A stretch of 55,524 nucleotides of DNA from Chloroflexota bacterium (GTDB taxonomy: Bacteria > Chloroflexota > Dormibacteria > CF-121), in NCBI GenBank assembly GCA_005881715.1, contig VBEE01000036.1, positions 1-55,524 of the forward strand, written 5' to 3'. The notes under the pieces were generated by a model that saw only the letters and a list, made by a program, of their open reading frames with translations, made no database searches and was not told the origin of the DNA. This document shows, piece after piece, positions 1 to 10,038 of this stretch (position 1 is the first letter of the stretch; each line of letters starts with the position of its first letter). Made by a program: the position numbers and the translations under genes.

Positions 1-114
1 CAGCGGCCGTTGCGCGGTCTGAAGGGGGCAGGCTCCAGGTCGTACCGACGACGTAGTGCCTCCGGCCCATTCAGAGTATCATCACCGCGCCGACAATCAT
101 CCGAAGGAGGGCAT

Positions 115-600
115 GTGAAAGCGCAGACGTCGAAGCCAGTGGTTCTGCACGACGGCGAGGGCGACGCGACCTGGTTTATCGGCACGCTGATGACCCGGAA
201 GGCGGGCGCGACTGACGGTGTCGGCGGCGTCGCCTTTCTCGACCAACTTGCTCCCGCGGGATTCGGCCCGCCACTCCATGTCCACCACCGGGAGGATGAA
301 GGTTTTTACATCCTTGAGGGCCAGGTGGATTTCGTCTGCGACGGGCAGACCTTCCACTTAAGCCCGGGAAGCTGGGTATTCCTTCCCCGCGATCTCGCTC
401 ACGCATACAAGGTCCGGGGTGCGCAGCCCGCTCGGATGCTGACCTTCACCTTTCCAGCAGGTTTCGAGGGATTTGTGAAAGAAGTCGGCTCACCCGCTCC
501 ACGACGGACCCTGCCCCCGGAGGAGGCACCCGACGTGGCCAGGATCGCGGCGGTCGGCGCAAAGTACGGCATGGAGATCCTGGGTCCTCCGCCCGATTAG
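115..600 (+). CDS. cupin domain protein
   Basis: A 161-residue single-domain cupin. The first cupin motif is visible as PPLHVHHREDEGFYILEG near residues 57-74 (His, His and Glu metal ligands) and the second as GSWVFLPRDLAHAYKV. Substrate is unknown; small cupins of this kind bind a metal and are often dioxygenases, isomerases or sensors. The open frame extends upstream to position 10, but the GTG at 115 is preferred because a strong AAGGAGG lies at 104-110 and the upstream translation is Arg/Ser-rich and unlike a cupin. No obvious operon partner: about 200 bp of non-coding DNA follow. Confidence 0.85.
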   Translation: MKAQTSKPVVLHDGEGDATWFIGTLMTRKAGATDGVGGVAFLDQLAPAGFGPPLHVHHREDEGFYILEGQVDFVCDGQTFHLSPGSWVFLPRDLAHAYKVRGAQPARMLTFTFPAGFEGFVKEVGSPAPRRTLPPEEAPDVARIAAVGAKYGMEILGPPPD

Positions 601-800
601 CTGGCGACCCGCCTTACCGTCAGAGTGGGTTGTCAACATTCGGAGCTGTGGCCCGTTCGTTGGCGTGACCTTAGACAATAGAAGGGGTCATCAACCGGAG
701 TAGATTTAGGACAGATCAACCAAAGAGGCTCACCGGCCTGCCAGGCCCGAGGGCTTAAGCCGCACTCGACGGGGCCGGGGACGTCCAGGAGGTAACCGAC

Positions 801-1445
801 GTGCAGCTGGATTCAGGCGTCTGGGGAACCGTCTTTCCAGAATTGCGCGCAGTGTCCGGCCCCGCGGAGACCCGCCCGGTTGTCGGCTTCCGGGTTAGCC
901 GGATTCACTTCATCGGTGCGAGGCGCAGCCTGGCTCTGACCGGCATCGGTCCCCGGACATACTTCTGGGAGCCTGGCAGAAATGTTGCTACTTGCAGCGG
1001 TCCTATTGGTGCTTTCGGCAAGCCTCCCCATGAGGCGCCCGCGGCTGGATGCGGGTGTGGCCTGTATGCCTGCCATGACATCGCCGAGCTTCACCTGGCT
1101 TGGATGGTGCAAGGCGCCCGGTATATTGCGAAGATGCAATGGGATTCGCGCTTCTCCACCCCATATGACCAGTTCGTCCTCACAGGGGTGGCCGGCAGCG
1201 GGACCGTACGGATCCACCAGCGCGGCTGGCGAGCGCAGTTTGCCCGCATCGTCGCCTTCTCTGACGAAATCCCTGAGCGAGCCTCGATCGGCTTTTTCGG
1301 CAGGGCGAAGGCTGGAGGCCACCGGGTAGTCAGCGAGCCGACCGTCCAAGCCCTGGTGGAGAAGTATCGGGTGCCTGTCGTGCCGTTGACGGAACTCCCG
1401 AACGTGCTGCGCTCGGCCGGAGATTTCGTACAGGGAACGTCATGA
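801..1445 (+). CDS. uncharacterised protein with CGCGLYACHD motif
   Basis: A 214-residue protein, GTG start supported by AGGAGGT at 787-793. It has the layout I associate with a family of uncharacterised actinobacterial-type proteins: an N-terminal region with WEPGRNVATC, then PHEAPAAGCGCGLYACHD (residues about 76-93), then an RIHQRGWRAQFARIVAF segment. The Cys/His cluster could bind a metal, but no function is established. Its stop codon overlaps the start of a 38-residue ORF by four bases, suggesting translational coupling. The family resemblance is from memory of motif patterns, not from a search. Confidence 0.7.
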   Translation: MQLDSGVWGTVFPELRAVSGPAETRPVVGFRVSRIHFIGARRSLALTGIGPRTYFWEPGRNVATCSGPIGAFGKPPHEAPAAGCGCGLYACHDIAELHLAWMVQGARYIAKMQWDSRFSTPYDQFVLTGVAGSGTVRIHQRGWRAQFARIVAFSDEIPERASIGFFGRAKAGGHRVVSEPTVQALVEKYRVPVVPLTELPNVLRSAGDFVQGTS

Positions 1446-1558
1446 ACCTCGGGCGCGAGATTCGTACGGTCAGGATCGTCGAGGAGCCGGAGACCGCACC
1501 GCAACCGGTCGAAGAGCCGGCCTGGCCGGAGCCGAGCAAGGAGCCGGTCCGAGAGTAG
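1442..1558 (+). CDS. 38-residue Pro/Glu-rich small protein
   Basis: ATG at 1442 overlaps the TGA of the preceding gene (ATGA). The product begins MNLGREIRTVRIVEEPE and continues as a Pro/Glu-rich tail ending in PVRE. Short proteins with an LG-EIRT-type start followed by an acidic, proline-rich tail are common hypothetical ORFs in high-GC Gram-positive genomes, so this is probably real although it is very short. The four-base overlap and absence of internal stops are the direct evidence. Function unknown. Confidence 0.5.
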   Translation: MNLGREIRTVRIVEEPETAPQPVEEPAWPEPSKEPVRE

Positions 1559-1569
1559 CCCAGGTCGGG

Positions 1570-2217
1570 CTACTGGACGACGACCGTCGTGCCGACGGGT
1601 GCCCACTTGTACAGGAAGCCCATGGTGTTGAGCGGCACATTGACGCAGCCGTGCGTGCCGTTCGTCTGGTTGGCGCCCGGGCCCCAGACCGTACGCCAGG
1701 GCGCGTCGTGGATGAAGTATCCGCCGTCGTCGTAGAGCATCGCGTATTTCACCCAAGCGCTCGCGTACCAGTAGGGGCTGCTCTTTGGCCATGGCGACAC
1801 GAACTGGTAGGGCGCGTATTTGGCCTTGATGTGGAAGGTGCCCGTCAGGGTCGGTAGGGCCGGTCGTCCGGTGGCTACCACGGTGGTCGCGACGACCCTT
1901 CCGTTGTCATACGCCGTGAGGCTCTGGGTCGCCAGGGAGACCACGATCAGTTTGCCCGGGGCGCCGGGCGTCGGCGCAGGCGTGGGGGGAGGCGTCGGCG
2001 TGGGTGTTGGCAGGGGGGCCTCGGACAGTGTCGGGTCCGGGAGTGGAGCGGTTGTCGGCTCTGGCGTCGGCTCGATGGGCGGAGTCGAAATCGGAGCCAC
2101 GACCGGTGGATTGGCGGCGCTCGTCAGCAGCGTATTGAGAAAAATCCCGCCGATGAGTCCGAAAAGAATGAAGACGCTGATGGTTGATCCGATCCGGATC
2201 ACCGCTCGCCTGGTCAT
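1570..2217 (-). CDS. L,D-transpeptidase (YkuD domain), membrane anchored
   Basis: A 215-residue envelope enzyme. Residues about 9-33 form one hydrophobic anchor, followed by a Pro/Thr-rich spacer (about 35-88, a typical wall-spanning linker), then a YkuD catalytic domain. The catalytic signature is visible: a conserved His in GGYFIHDAPW and the nucleophile Cys in NGTHGCVNV. L,D-transpeptidases make 3-3 crosslinks in peptidoglycan or attach proteins to it, outside the membrane. ATG start with AAGG a short distance upstream. It converges on the 38-residue ORF with only 11 bp between them. Confidence 0.92.
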   Translation of the reverse strand: MTRRAVIRIGSTISVFILFGLIGGIFLNTLLTSAANPPVVAPISTPPIEPTPEPTTAPLPDPTLSEAPLPTPTPTPPPTPAPTPGAPGKLIVVSLATQSLTAYDNGRVVATTVVATGRPALPTLTGTFHIKAKYAPYQFVSPWPKSSPYWYASAWVKYAMLYDDGGYFIHDAPWRTVWGPGANQTNGTHGCVNVPLNTMGFLYKWAPVGTTVVVQ

Positions 2218-2641
2218 TGCGTTCCCTTCCTGCCTGCGATTGCCGACTACATAGAAGGAACGCGACCCCGTCGGGAGAGGTTATCCGTAACCTTTTGCCG
2301 CGGTATGCGTTCCGCCCGATTCGCCGGATCGGCTGGCGTCTGTCGGGCGGGCGAGCAGAGCAGAGCGTAGCCCCGGCTGCGGTCGGATGATGGATCCGAG
2401 CCTTTGTGATGTTCATCGCGCATCCACGACGCAGCCTCTGCCGGGATGGGTGCGAAACGCCGACCTGTTGAAAAGTGGCCAAACTTATGGCGACCGCCAG
2501 ACGTTTATGAGAACTCGCTCAGGAAAATCGCAGCGCTCCACCAAAAGCGCAAAAAAATCTGTTGCAAGACGAGCGAACGCTGATATCATTGCTTTCAACG
2601 CTGCGTGGCCGCAGCGTCCCAGGTTCAGAAGGGCAGGCAAC
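2218..2641. other. non-coding gap with two divergent gene starts
   Basis: This 424 bp stretch separates the divergent L,D-transpeptidase gene and the gene starting at 2642. The part from about 2460 to 2610 is visibly richer in A and T than its surroundings and holds a good promoter for the rightward gene (see 2562-2589). An open frame runs through it from 2387, but the translation there is Arg/Lys/Ser-rich and I regard it as upstream read-through. Nothing else recognised. Confidence 0.6.
2562..2589 (+). promoter_or_regulatory. sigma-70 type promoter
   Basis: TTGCAA (2562-2567), 16 bp spacer, TATCAT (2584-2589) preceded by TG at 2581-2582 with a one-base gap, an extended -10. Predicted start of transcription is near 2596, about 45 bases before the ATG at 2642, which supports that start over the longer frame from 2387. 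Confidence 0.55.
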
Positions 2642-3304
2642 ATGCAATACATTGATGAACAAGGCTGCCTTACGCAGCGCTCGCAGCTCGACCGACTCCG
2701 AGAGCTCGCTGATGGAACCGCCCGGCAGCGCGTCAAGGCCCTCGCACCGACCGAGCTGTTGCCGACCACGGTCTTCGTGCTTGACCCCGGCGGTAAGGAA
2801 TCGATATGGGACCTCGATCATCTGGCGGTCGCGGGATCCTCATCTTCATCGGGATCGGCCGTTCAGCTACTCCTCGATCCGGAGCTGGCCCTCGACAATC
2901 TGGTGCCGACCCATGCGATCATGCGGATCCTGCGACATACCGCCGCGTCCGCTGTCGCGGTTATGGCCCCGGTCAACGCTTCGTCGGCGGCTCTTCAGCT
3001 TGCCGACTTCGATCACGAACAGAGTCTGACCGTACGAATCGAGCGCGAGCCGGAACACGAGCCGGCGCTCGGCCAGTGGGACTTCGGCCAGGTGGCATGG
3101 ACCGTGCGGCTACGCCATGTCTTGCGGGCAGCGCGAGGGCGGACGGTGGAAGAGGACCAGGAAGCGGCGCCGCAGCGCCCGCCGGTAGCGGCCACGCAGC
3201 CATCCCGACCGATCGACGCTAACACCGCCCGGAAAAATCTCCGCCGCGAGATGCGCGAGCAGCTCAATCGGCAGCCTGCGGCTGCGCCGTCCTGGCTGCA
3301 GTGA
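2642..3304 (+). CDS. uncharacterised protein, 220 residues
   Basis: Not recognised. The start at 2642 (MQYIDEQGCLTQ) is chosen because a promoter sits just upstream and an AAGGG lies 9-13 bases before it. The protein has no signal peptide or membrane segment. The N-terminal half contains a Leu/Ala-rich stretch and a Ser-run (AGSSSSSGSA); the C-terminal third is charged and rich in Arg, Glu and Gln and ends in Pro/Ala. It converges on pyrE with one base between the stop codons. Confidence 0.6.
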   Translation: MQYIDEQGCLTQRSQLDRLRELADGTARQRVKALAPTELLPTTVFVLDPGGKESIWDLDHLAVAGSSSSSGSAVQLLLDPELALDNLVPTHAIMRILRHTAASAVAVMAPVNASSAALQLADFDHEQSLTVRIEREPEHEPALGQWDFGQVAWTVRLRHVLRAARGRTVEEDQEAAPQRPPVAATQPSRPIDANTARKNLRREMREQLNRQPAAAPSWLQ

Positions 3305-3305
3305 C

Positions 3306-3911
3306 CTAGGCCGGCGCGAACTTTTTTGCGCTGCCGCGCGGTTGCGCGATTGGCACGTGGGCGGCGCACAGCGGACATTCCTCAGGTGCATACGAGGGAA
3401 AGTCGAGGGTCAGGCAGGCGAAGTAGGGAACCGTCGTTCTCATACGGCCGCCGGTGCGGTCCACCAGCACCCCGATCCCCGCCACCAGGCCGCGCGACTC
3501 TGTAATGCACGCCTGCGTTTCGGCAACAGATCCGCCGGTGGTGACGACGTCGTCCACAACCAGGACGCGGGTGCCAGACGGGATCGTAAAGCCACGGCGC
3601 AAGACCCGGCCGCCATGCTCGCCCCGCTCGACGTACACTGCATCGACGCCCAGGTGGCGGGCGACCTCGTAGGCAAGGATGATGCCGCCCATCGTGGGAC
3701 CGGCGACCAATTGGATCTGAGACTTACCGAACTGCTCGGCAATCATGGCCGCCAGCGCCGCCGTCGCCCCCGGATCTTCGAGGATGCGAAATTTCTCGAG
3801 GTAGTCGGCGCCATGCCGGCCGCTGGTGTACACGAAGTGGCCGCGCAGGAAGGCGCCCGCCGACTCGAATGCCTGCAGGGCGGCTTGGCGCGCCTGATCC
3901 TGGTCAGACAT
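3306..3911 (-). CDS. pyrE: orotate phosphoribosyltransferase
   Basis: Converts orotate and PRPP to OMP in UMP synthesis. 201 residues. The PRPP-binding motif is RVLVVDDVVTTGGS at about 115-128, and the N-terminal YTSGRHGADYLEK matches PyrE. The C-terminal extension contains YAPEECPLC, the form seen in the longer PyrE subfamily. Last gene of the pyr operon; its ATG overlaps the end of pyrD by 8 bases. The OMP decarboxylase gene pyrF, needed for the next step, is not in this window. Confidence 0.96.
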   Translation of the reverse strand: MSDQDQARQAALQAFESAGAFLRGHFVYTSGRHGADYLEKFRILEDPGATAALAAMIAEQFGKSQIQLVAGPTMGGIILAYEVARHLGVDAVYVERGEHGGRVLRRGFTIPSGTRVLVVDDVVTTGGSVAETQACITESRGLVAGIGVLVDRTGGRMRTTVPYFACLTLDFPSYAPEECPLCAAHVPIAQPRGSAKKFAPA

Positions 3912-4836
3912 GCGCCTCTACCCGGGCAGGCCGGATGGGCAATGCGCCGAGGTCGCCAAGATGGTGCTCGTCGAGGTAGCTTGCGATCCCGTCCCGGACC
4001 TCGCGGGCGGCCTGCGGCCGCACGTAATTCACGGTTCCCAGCTGGACCGCCGCCGCGCCGGCCAGCAAAAATTCCAGGGCGTCGGCGGCTGTCATGATCC
4101 CGCCGATGCCGACAACCGGGATGCTGAGTGCAGCAGACAGCTGCCACACCGCATGCAGCGCGAGTGGCTTGATCGCCGGCCCACTGAGTCCACCGCTTCC
4201 CCGGGATAACACCGGCCGGCGGCGACGAACGTCGATTGCCATCCCGACGTAGGTATTGATGGCGGACACGGCATCGGCGCCGGCGTCTTCGACCGCGCGG
4301 CCGACCGCGACGATGTCGGTTACGTTCGGCGTCAGCTTGACCAGCAACGGCAGCCGCGTGACGGCCCGCACGGCCGTAGTCAGTTGAGCCGCCGGCCGCG
4401 GGTCAATCCCGAACTGCAGGCCGTTGGCGATGTTCGGGCAGGAGATGTTCAGCTCCAGTCCAGCGACTCCTGCGACCCCGTCGAGGCGGCGGGCCACGCC
4501 AACGTAATCGTCAACCGCGTCACCGGCGACGTTGACGATGACCGGGACATCCCATGCCGCCCACATCGGCGCGTAGATACGGGCCACATGGTCGACGCCC
4601 GGGTTTTGCAGCCCGATCGCGTTCAGCATGCCCGATGGCGTTTCGGCAATGCGGGTTGGAGCATTCCCCTCACGCGCTCGCGGAGTCGTTCCCTTGGTGA
4701 CGATCGCCCCGAGCGCGGTGCGATCCACCAATGGCGCGTCGAAGCCGTAGCCGAAGGTGCCCGAGGCGACCATCACCGGGCTGCGCAAGCATAGCCCGCG
4801 CCCGAGATGGACGCTGAGGTCCGGCTGTTCAGCCAT
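3904..4836 (-). CDS. pyrD: dihydroorotate dehydrogenase, catalytic subunit (class 1B)
   Basis: Oxidises dihydroorotate to orotate with FMN. 310 residues from the ATG at 4836; an upstream extension in the same frame to 4938 is non-homologous and overlaps pyrK. Signature parts: MVASGTFGYG near the N-terminus, NAIGLQNPGVD, and NISCPN, whose Cys is the catalytic base typical of class 1 enzymes. The C-terminal half has the FMN phosphate site (VGIGGIMTA). Pairing with pyrK, which it overlaps by 8 bases, marks it as the NAD-linked class 1B type. Confidence 0.95.
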   Translation of the reverse strand: MAEQPDLSVHLGRGLCLRSPVMVASGTFGYGFDAPLVDRTALGAIVTKGTTPRAREGNAPTRIAETPSGMLNAIGLQNPGVDHVARIYAPMWAAWDVPVIVNVAGDAVDDYVGVARRLDGVAGVAGLELNISCPNIANGLQFGIDPRPAAQLTTAVRAVTRLPLLVKLTPNVTDIVAVGRAVEDAGADAVSAINTYVGMAIDVRRRRPVLSRGSGGLSGPAIKPLALHAVWQLSAALSIPVVGIGGIMTAADALEFLLAGAAAVQLGTVNYVRPQAAREVRDGIASYLDEHHLGDLGALPIRPARVEAHV

Positions 4837-5659
4837 GGAAGGCGTCCGCTGTTCGGCTCCAGTCGATCCGATCGGCGCGCACGCAGGGCCCGTCGAGGCA
4901 GGTGAGCAGGTAGCCGCCCCCCGGTCGAGCAATCGCACAGCCGAGGCAGGTGCCGACGCCGCACCCCATCGGGGTCTCCAGCGAAACCTGGATCAATCCC
5001 AGCGGCACGCCAAGCCGCCGGGACTTCTCGAGCAGGGCCTGCAACATCGGGGTGGGACCGCACGCGAAAATCTCTGGACCCCCTCCCCGACCTTCCCCCT
5101 GAGGGGGAGGGAAGCGCCCGAGGGCCACCGGCATCAAGTCGACGACGGAGCCCTGATACCCGGCAGTGCCGTCATCGGTTGCCGTCATCACCTCGGCGCC
5201 CGGGAACCGACCGGAGGGCAAGAGTTGCGCGGACGTCCGCGCGCCCAGCAGCACGGTGACCTGGCGTCCGCGCGCCACCAGGGCCCCCACCACGCCGGGG
5301 AAAACGGCGACGCCGAGTCCGCCCGCGACGATGATCGCCGGCTTGCTGCCATCGAGATCGAAACCCCGACCGAGCGGGCCCAGCAGGTCGAGCTCGTGGC
5401 CCTCGTGACGCACCGCCAGCCAGCCGCTGCCTGCCCCGACGACATTGAAGATAAACCCGATCCGACCACTGTCGGGGTCCGCCCAGGCGGCGCTGTAGGG
5501 GCGGCGCAAGATGGTCTGTGGCGCTGCAACTGCCAGCTGGAAGAACTGGCCCGGCCGGAGGGCGGCCGCCGCTGGCGGGTGGTGAACAACCAGCTCAACG
5601 GCGCCGCTCATCGGCGTCGAGCGCTCCAGGACCACGGCCGGCTTAAGGGCCAGGCTCAC
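4829..5659 (-). CDS. pyrK: dihydroorotate dehydrogenase, electron transfer subunit
   Basis: Passes electrons from PyrD to NAD through FAD and a [2Fe-2S] cluster. 276 residues, GTG start overlapping the carAB stop (GTGA). FAD-binding RRPYS is at 52-56; the cluster cysteines are C233, C238, C241 and C254. Residues about 182-194 ([12 protein letters not shown]) are an insertion encoded by a dispersed palindromic repeat, just before the conserved [11 protein letters not shown]. The insertion is in frame and does not touch the cofactor sites. Confidence 0.95.
   Translation of the reverse strand: MSLALKPAVVLERSTPMSGAVELVVHHPPAAAALRPGQFFQLAVAAPQTILRRPYSAAWADPDSGRIGFIFNVVGAGSGWLAVRHEGHELDLLGPLGRGFDLDGSKPAIIVAGGLGVAVFPGVVGALVARGRQVTVLLGARTSAQLLPSGRFPGAEVMTATDDGTAGYQGSVVDLMPVALGRFPPPQGEGRGGGPEIFACGPTPMLQALLEKSRRLGVPLGLIQVSLETPMGCGVGTCLGCAIARPGGGYLLTCLDGPCVRADRIDWSRTADAFHG
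5079..5112 (+). repeat. dispersed C-rich/G-rich palindrome, copy in pyrK
   Basis: C-rich leader, then CTTCCCCC TGA GGGGGAGG, a near-perfect hairpin. It lies inside pyrK, read on the opposite strand, and encodes a Pro/Gln/Gly/Arg insert at PyrK residues 182-194. Confidence 0.75.
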
Positions 5660-8600
5660 GCCCGCACTCCGGGGGACACGGTCGACCCGACATACTCGCC
5701 GAGCACGGCCACCTGGGACCGATGCTCGCGCCGCCAGGCGCGCAAGGCCTGCACCAGGGCGCGGGCGGTGTCCAGCGACGTCAGGCAGGGAATGCGACGC
5801 TCAACCGATGCCCGTCGAATTTCGTAGCCGTCGCGAAGTGGCACGCCCGGGCCGTCACCGCCGAGCGGCCCCCCCACGGACACCGTGTTGACAACCAGTT
5901 GAACATCGCCCGCCCGGATCACATCGACCACATTTGGATGCCCATCCCGAAGTTTCTGCACGACGGTCGCCGGGATGCCGGCCTCCTGCAGCAGGCGCGC
6001 GGTTCCATCGGTCGCGTAGAGCGTCAGGCCGAGCCCATGGAGCCCGCGCAAGATTGGCAGCGCTTCCGATTTGTCGGCGTCGGCAATCGAGCAGAGAGCG
6101 GCCCCATCGGGCGGCAGCTCCTGCATGGTCGAAAGGAACGCCTTGTACTGCGCCGTCGCCAGGTCTTGCGCGATTCCCATCGCCTCCCCGGTCGACTTCA
6201 TCTCCGGACCGAGGACGGCGTCAACCGCGGGCAGCTTCGCCATCGAGAAGACGGGCGCTTTTACCGCGAACAGGGGTCGGTTGGGCAGAAGACCGCTGGG
6301 AAATCCCTGCTCGGCCAACGAATGGCCGAGCGCCGCATTGGTGGCCAGCGTCACCATCGGCACGCCGGTCACCTTGCTGAGGAACGGCACCGTGCGGCTG
6401 GCCCGGGGGTTCACTTCGAGCACGTAAGGAATTCCTTCCTGAAGAACAAATTGGATGTTGATCAGTCCCACCGCCTTGACCAGTCGGGCGATGAGCTTGG
6501 TGGCCTCGACCACCCGCTGCGTCTCTTCGGAGCTCAAGGTAATCGGTGGGTAAACTGCGAACGAGTCTCCGGAATGGACGCCGGCGCGCTCGATGTGCTC
6601 CAGGATGCCGGGAATCAGCACCGCGTCGCCGTCGCAGACGGCATCGACGTCGAGCTCGCGGCCCAACAAGTATTTATCGATCAAGATCGGGCCGCGAACG
6701 CCAAACGCGAGGGCAGCGTCGACGTAGCGACGCAGATCTTCAGCCGAATGGACGATCTCCATGCCGCGACCGCCCAGGACGTACGACGGCCGCACCAGCA
6801 CGGGATATCCGACCCGGCGCGCGATCGTCAGGGCGGCGTCGGCGCTAGTGGCCGAGCCGCCCGGAGACTGCGGGATCCCGTTGTCGCGTAGCAGCGCCTC
6901 GCAGCGGCGCCGGTCCTCAGCGAGGTCGATCGTATCGACCGACGATCCCAGGATGCGCACACCGCCTGCGGCCAGCGCATCCGCCAGGTTCAGCCCGGTT
7001 TGACCGCCGAACTGGACCACCACGCCGAGCGCCGGATCTCGTTGCAGGACGTTGCGGACCCCCTCGAGATCGAGGGGCTCGAAGTAGAGCCGGGTCGACG
7101 CGTCGAAATCGGTACTGACCGTCTCGGGATTGCTATTGATGAGCACGCTGTCGAAGCCGGCGGCTTGCAACGCCGCCGAGGCGTGCACGCTGCAGTAGTC
7201 GAACTCGATGCCCTGGCCGATCCGGATCGGCCCGGAACCGATCACGGCAACCGCGGTGTTTCCGCTCCGGATGATTTCGTCCTCATCTTCGTAGGTCGCG
7301 TAGTAATAGGGCGTGACGGCTTCGAACTCAGCGGCGCAGGTATCAACCTGGCGGAAGGTCGGCTCGATCACCGGCACCGGGAAGCGACCGCCGCTCAGTT
7401 CGGCGATCCGGGCATCGTCAAAGCCACAGCGCTTGGCGCGGAGGACGAGCTCGCTCGGAAGCCCCCACCCTGTCCCTCCCCCGCCGGCGGGGAAGGGGAT
7501 TTGCGATAGCTCGGCCTCCAGCCCGGTGATAGACGCGAGCCGGTCGACAAACCACGGCGCGTAGCCGGTCGCGGCGCAGATCTCGCCCTCTGACGCACCA
7601 TCGCGCAGGGACTGGAGGACGGCCATCAAACGGCGGTCATTCGGCTGATGCAGGAGGTCCGGGCGACCGCGAAGTTGCGCGGCGTCGGGGAGCCGCTGCT
7701 CGAGCGCGCGCAGGGCCTTGTTGAGGGCGGCCTCGAAGGTGCGCTCGATGGCCATCACCTCGCCGGTCGATTTCATCTGGGTGCCGAGCGTCCGGTCGCC
7801 GGCCGGAAACTTGTCGAAGGGCCAGCGGGGAATCTTGACCACGCAGTAGTCCAGGGCCGGTTCGAAGGCGGCGGTGGTCTTTCCCGTCACCGCGTTGGGG
7901 ATCTCATGGAGCAGGCGGCCGGCAGCGATCTTGGCAGCCACCCGGGCGATTGGATAGCCGGTCGCCTTGGAGGCCAGCGCCGATGACCGGCTGACTCGCG
8001 GATTGACCTCGATGACGTAGTACTGATCGGAAGCGGGGTCGAGCGCGAACTGCACATTGCAGCCACCCTCGATGCGAAGCGCGCGGATGATCCGCAGGGC
8101 AGCCGAGCGCAACATCTGATACTGCCGGTCCGAGAGCGTCTGGCTGGGCGCGACCACGATGCTGTCGCCTGTGTGGACGCCCATCGCGTCGATGTTCTCC
8201 ATGTTGCAGACGGCAATGCAGGTATCGTTGGCGTCCCGCATCACTTCGTATTCGATTTCTTTCCAGCCGACCAGGGCGCGCTCGATCAGCACCTGCCGAA
8301 TCGGGCTGGCGGCGAGCCCTTCGCGAACCACGGCCTCGAGCTCAAGCGGACTCCCCGCCATGCCACCACCGGTGCCGCCCAGGGTGTAGGCAGGACGAAC
8401 AACCAGTGGAAAGCCGATGGTGGCGCCGAACTCCTGGGCCGCGTCGACGGTGTTGACCGTCCGGCTGTCCGGCGCCGGCTCGCCGGTTCGGAGCAGGACG
8501 TTTTTGAACGCCTCCCGGTCTTCCGCTTCTCTGATGGCCGCCAGCGGTGTGCCGAGCACCCGGACCTGGCAGCGCTCCAGCACCCCGGCGTCGGCAAGGG

Positions 8601-10038
8601 CGACCGCCAGGTTGAGCCCGGTCTGCCCACCGAGGGTGGCCAGCAGGCCGTCGGGCCGCTCGCGCTCGATGATGGCCGTCACCGCTTCGATCGTGAGCGG
8701 CTCGATGTACACCCGGTCGGCTACGCCCTCGTCGGTCATGATCGTGGCCGGGTTCGAGTTGACCAGCACGGTGCGCACCCCCTCCTCGCGGAGGGCCTTG
8801 CAGGCCTGCGTCCCGGCATAGTCGAACTCGGCGGCCTGGCCGATCACGATCGGTCCGGAGCCGATCACCAGCACCGTGTTCGGGCGCGGGGGCCGCGAAA
8901 GAATCTGAGCGATCGGCGCCGGCCGACCCGCGACCAGGTCGAGGAATTCGTCGAAGATCACCTGGTTGTCCTGCGGGCCTGGCCCGCCTTCGGGATGAAA
9001 CTGGACCGAGCGGACCGGCAGGCGCGCGTGGATGAGTCCCTCGACGGATCCATCGTGCAGATTCCGATGACTGACCACGAATCCGCTATCCCGCGGCAGG
9101 CTGTCGCCGTCGACCTGAAATTCGTGGTTCTGGGAGGTGATGGTCACCCGACCGGTGCGCAGGTCCATAACCGGGTGGTTCCCACCGTGGTGGCCGAACG
9201 GGAGACGCGAGGTGCGGGCCCCCGCTGCCTGGCCGATCAGCTGATGCCCAAGACAGATGCCGAGCACGGGCAGGCGCTGCATGAGCGCCCGGGTCATCGC
9301 CACCGCCGACTGCAGTTGTGCCGGATCACCGGGTCCATTCGATAGCACGACAGCGTCCGGCTTGTGCTCGAGGATGGCCTGCAGGTCGCTATCGTGCGGC
9401 AGCACCTCGACCTCGACCCCCCGGGTGCGCAGTGATCGCAGGGTGTTGCGTTTGACACCGTAATCGACCACCACCACGCGAAGCCCCGGCCACTGACGAA
9501 GCGGCCGACCGAGCAACGCAGGGTCGAGGCGCTCGACCACGTCGGTGAACCCTTCGGACACCTGGCGCACCAGGTCCTGTTCCTCGAGCGCTGGCACCCG
9601 CTGGACCCGTTCCCGGAGGGATGTGAGGTCCTGACGCGGTCCGATGATCGCGCGTTGAGCCCCAGTTGCTCGGAGGTGCCGCGCCAGCCGGCGCGTGTCG
9701 CAACCCGTCAGGATCGGGATTCCGAACCCGTCCAACCATTCGACCAGGGACTGATGGCTGCGCCAGTGTTGCTCGAAGCGGCTGAGTTGTCGTGTGATCA
9801 GCGCGCGCGCCCAGGGCCGCGCCGATTCCTGGAAGTCCACCGCGGCGCCGTAGTTGCCAATCAAGGGATAGGTCATGACGACCATCTGGCCGGCGTACGA
9901 GGGGTCCGACAAGACCTCCTGGTATCCGGACATGCAGGTATTGATGACGACCTCGCCGCTCGCGTGCGTGGCCCGTCCGCCGCGCTCGCCAACGAGCACG
10001 AATCCGTCCTCCAGCAGGAGGACCATCGGCTCAGGCAT
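5656..10038 (-). CDS. carAB: carbamoyl-phosphate synthase, fused glutaminase and synthetase subunits (CarA-CarB)
   Basis: One uninterrupted 1460-residue frame carrying both subunits, which in most bacteria are separate genes. Residues 1-370 are CarA: small-subunit N-domain, then a class I glutaminase with nucleophile C262 in LGICLGHQ and H348/E350 in FHPE. A short linker (about 371-386) joins CarB, which starts [24 protein letters not shown] and has two ATP-grasp halves and a C-terminal MGS-like allosteric domain. It makes carbamoyl phosphate from glutamine, bicarbonate and ATP for PyrB. Residues about 847-859 (Pro/Gly-rich) are encoded by a dispersed repeat, between the two CarB halves. The start overlaps pyrC by 8 bases. 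Fusion is normal in eukaryotic CPS II and unusual in bacteria. Confidence 0.95.
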   Translation of the reverse strand: MPEPMVLLLEDGFVLVGERGGRATHASGEVVINTCMSGYQEVLSDPSYAGQMVVMTYPLIGNYGAAVDFQESARPWARALITRQLSRFEQHWRSHQSLVEWLDGFGIPILTGCDTRRLARHLRATGAQRAIIGPRQDLTSLRERVQRVPALEEQDLVRQVSEGFTDVVERLDPALLGRPLRQWPGLRVVVVDYGVKRNTLRSLRTRGVEVEVLPHDSDLQAILEHKPDAVVLSNGPGDPAQLQSAVAMTRALMQRLPVLGICLGHQLIGQAAGARTSRLPFGHHGGNHPVMDLRTGRVTITSQNHEFQVDGDSLPRDSGFVVSHRNLHDGSVEGLIHARLPVRSVQFHPEGGPGPQDNQVIFDEFLDLVAGRPAPIAQILSRPPRPNTVLVIGSGPIVIGQAAEFDYAGTQACKALREEGVRTVLVNSNPATIMTDEGVADRVYIEPLTIEAVTAIIERERPDGLLATLGGQTGLNLAVALADAGVLERCQVRVLGTPLAAIREAEDREAFKNVLLRTGEPAPDSRTVNTVDAAQEFGATIGFPLVVRPAYTLGGTGGGMAGSPLELEAVVREGLAASPIRQVLIERALVGWKEIEYEVMRDANDTCIAVCNMENIDAMGVHTGDSIVVAPSQTLSDRQYQMLRSAALRIIRALRIEGGCNVQFALDPASDQYYVIEVNPRVSRSSALASKATGYPIARVAAKIAAGRLLHEIPNAVTGKTTAAFEPALDYCVVKIPRWPFDKFPAGDRTLGTQMKSTGEVMAIERTFEAALNKALRALEQRLPDAAQLRGRPDLLHQPNDRRLMAVLQSLRDGASEGEICAATGYAPWFVDRLASITGLEAELSQIPFPAGGGGTGWGLPSELVLRAKRCGFDDARIAELSGGRFPVPVIEPTFRQVDTCAAEFEAVTPYYYATYEDEDEIIRSGNTAVAVIGSGPIRIGQGIEFDYCSVHASAALQAAGFDSVLINSNPETVSTDFDASTRLYFEPLDLEGVRNVLQRDPALGVVVQFGGQTGLNLADALAAGGVRILGSSVDTIDLAEDRRRCEALLRDNGIPQSPGGSATSADAALTIARRVGYPVLVRPSYVLGGRGMEIVHSAEDLRRYVDAALAFGVRGPILIDKYLLGRELDVDAVCDGDAVLIPGILEHIERAGVHSGDSFAVYPPITLSSEETQRVVEATKLIARLVKAVGLINIQFVLQEGIPYVLEVNPRASRTVPFLSKVTGVPMVTLATNAALGHSLAEQGFPSGLLPNRPLFAVKAPVFSMAKLPAVDAVLGPEMKSTGEAMGIAQDLATAQYKAFLSTMQELPPDGAALCSIADADKSEALPILRGLHGLGLTLYATDGTARLLQEAGIPATVVQKLRDGHPNVVDVIRAGDVQLVVNTVSVGGPLGGDGPGVPLRDGYEIRRASVERRIPCLTSLDTARALVQALRAWRREHRSQVAVLGEYVGSTVSPGVRA
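7462..7499 (+). repeat. dispersed C-rich/G-rich palindrome, copy in carB part
   Basis: Leader CCCCCACCCTG followed by TCCCTCCCCCGCC and its near-complement GGCGGGGAAGGGGA. Inside carAB on the opposite strand, adding a Pro/Gly-rich loop ([12 protein letters not shown]) at the junction between the oligomerisation domain and the second synthetase half. Confidence 0.75.

Noticed and set aside
4757..5827. Long plus-strand frame opposite pyrD, pyrK and carAB
   Set aside because: Low-complexity Arg/Ala/Gly-rich shadow of genes with clear homology on the other strand, as are similar long frames opposite carAB, purL and guaB3.
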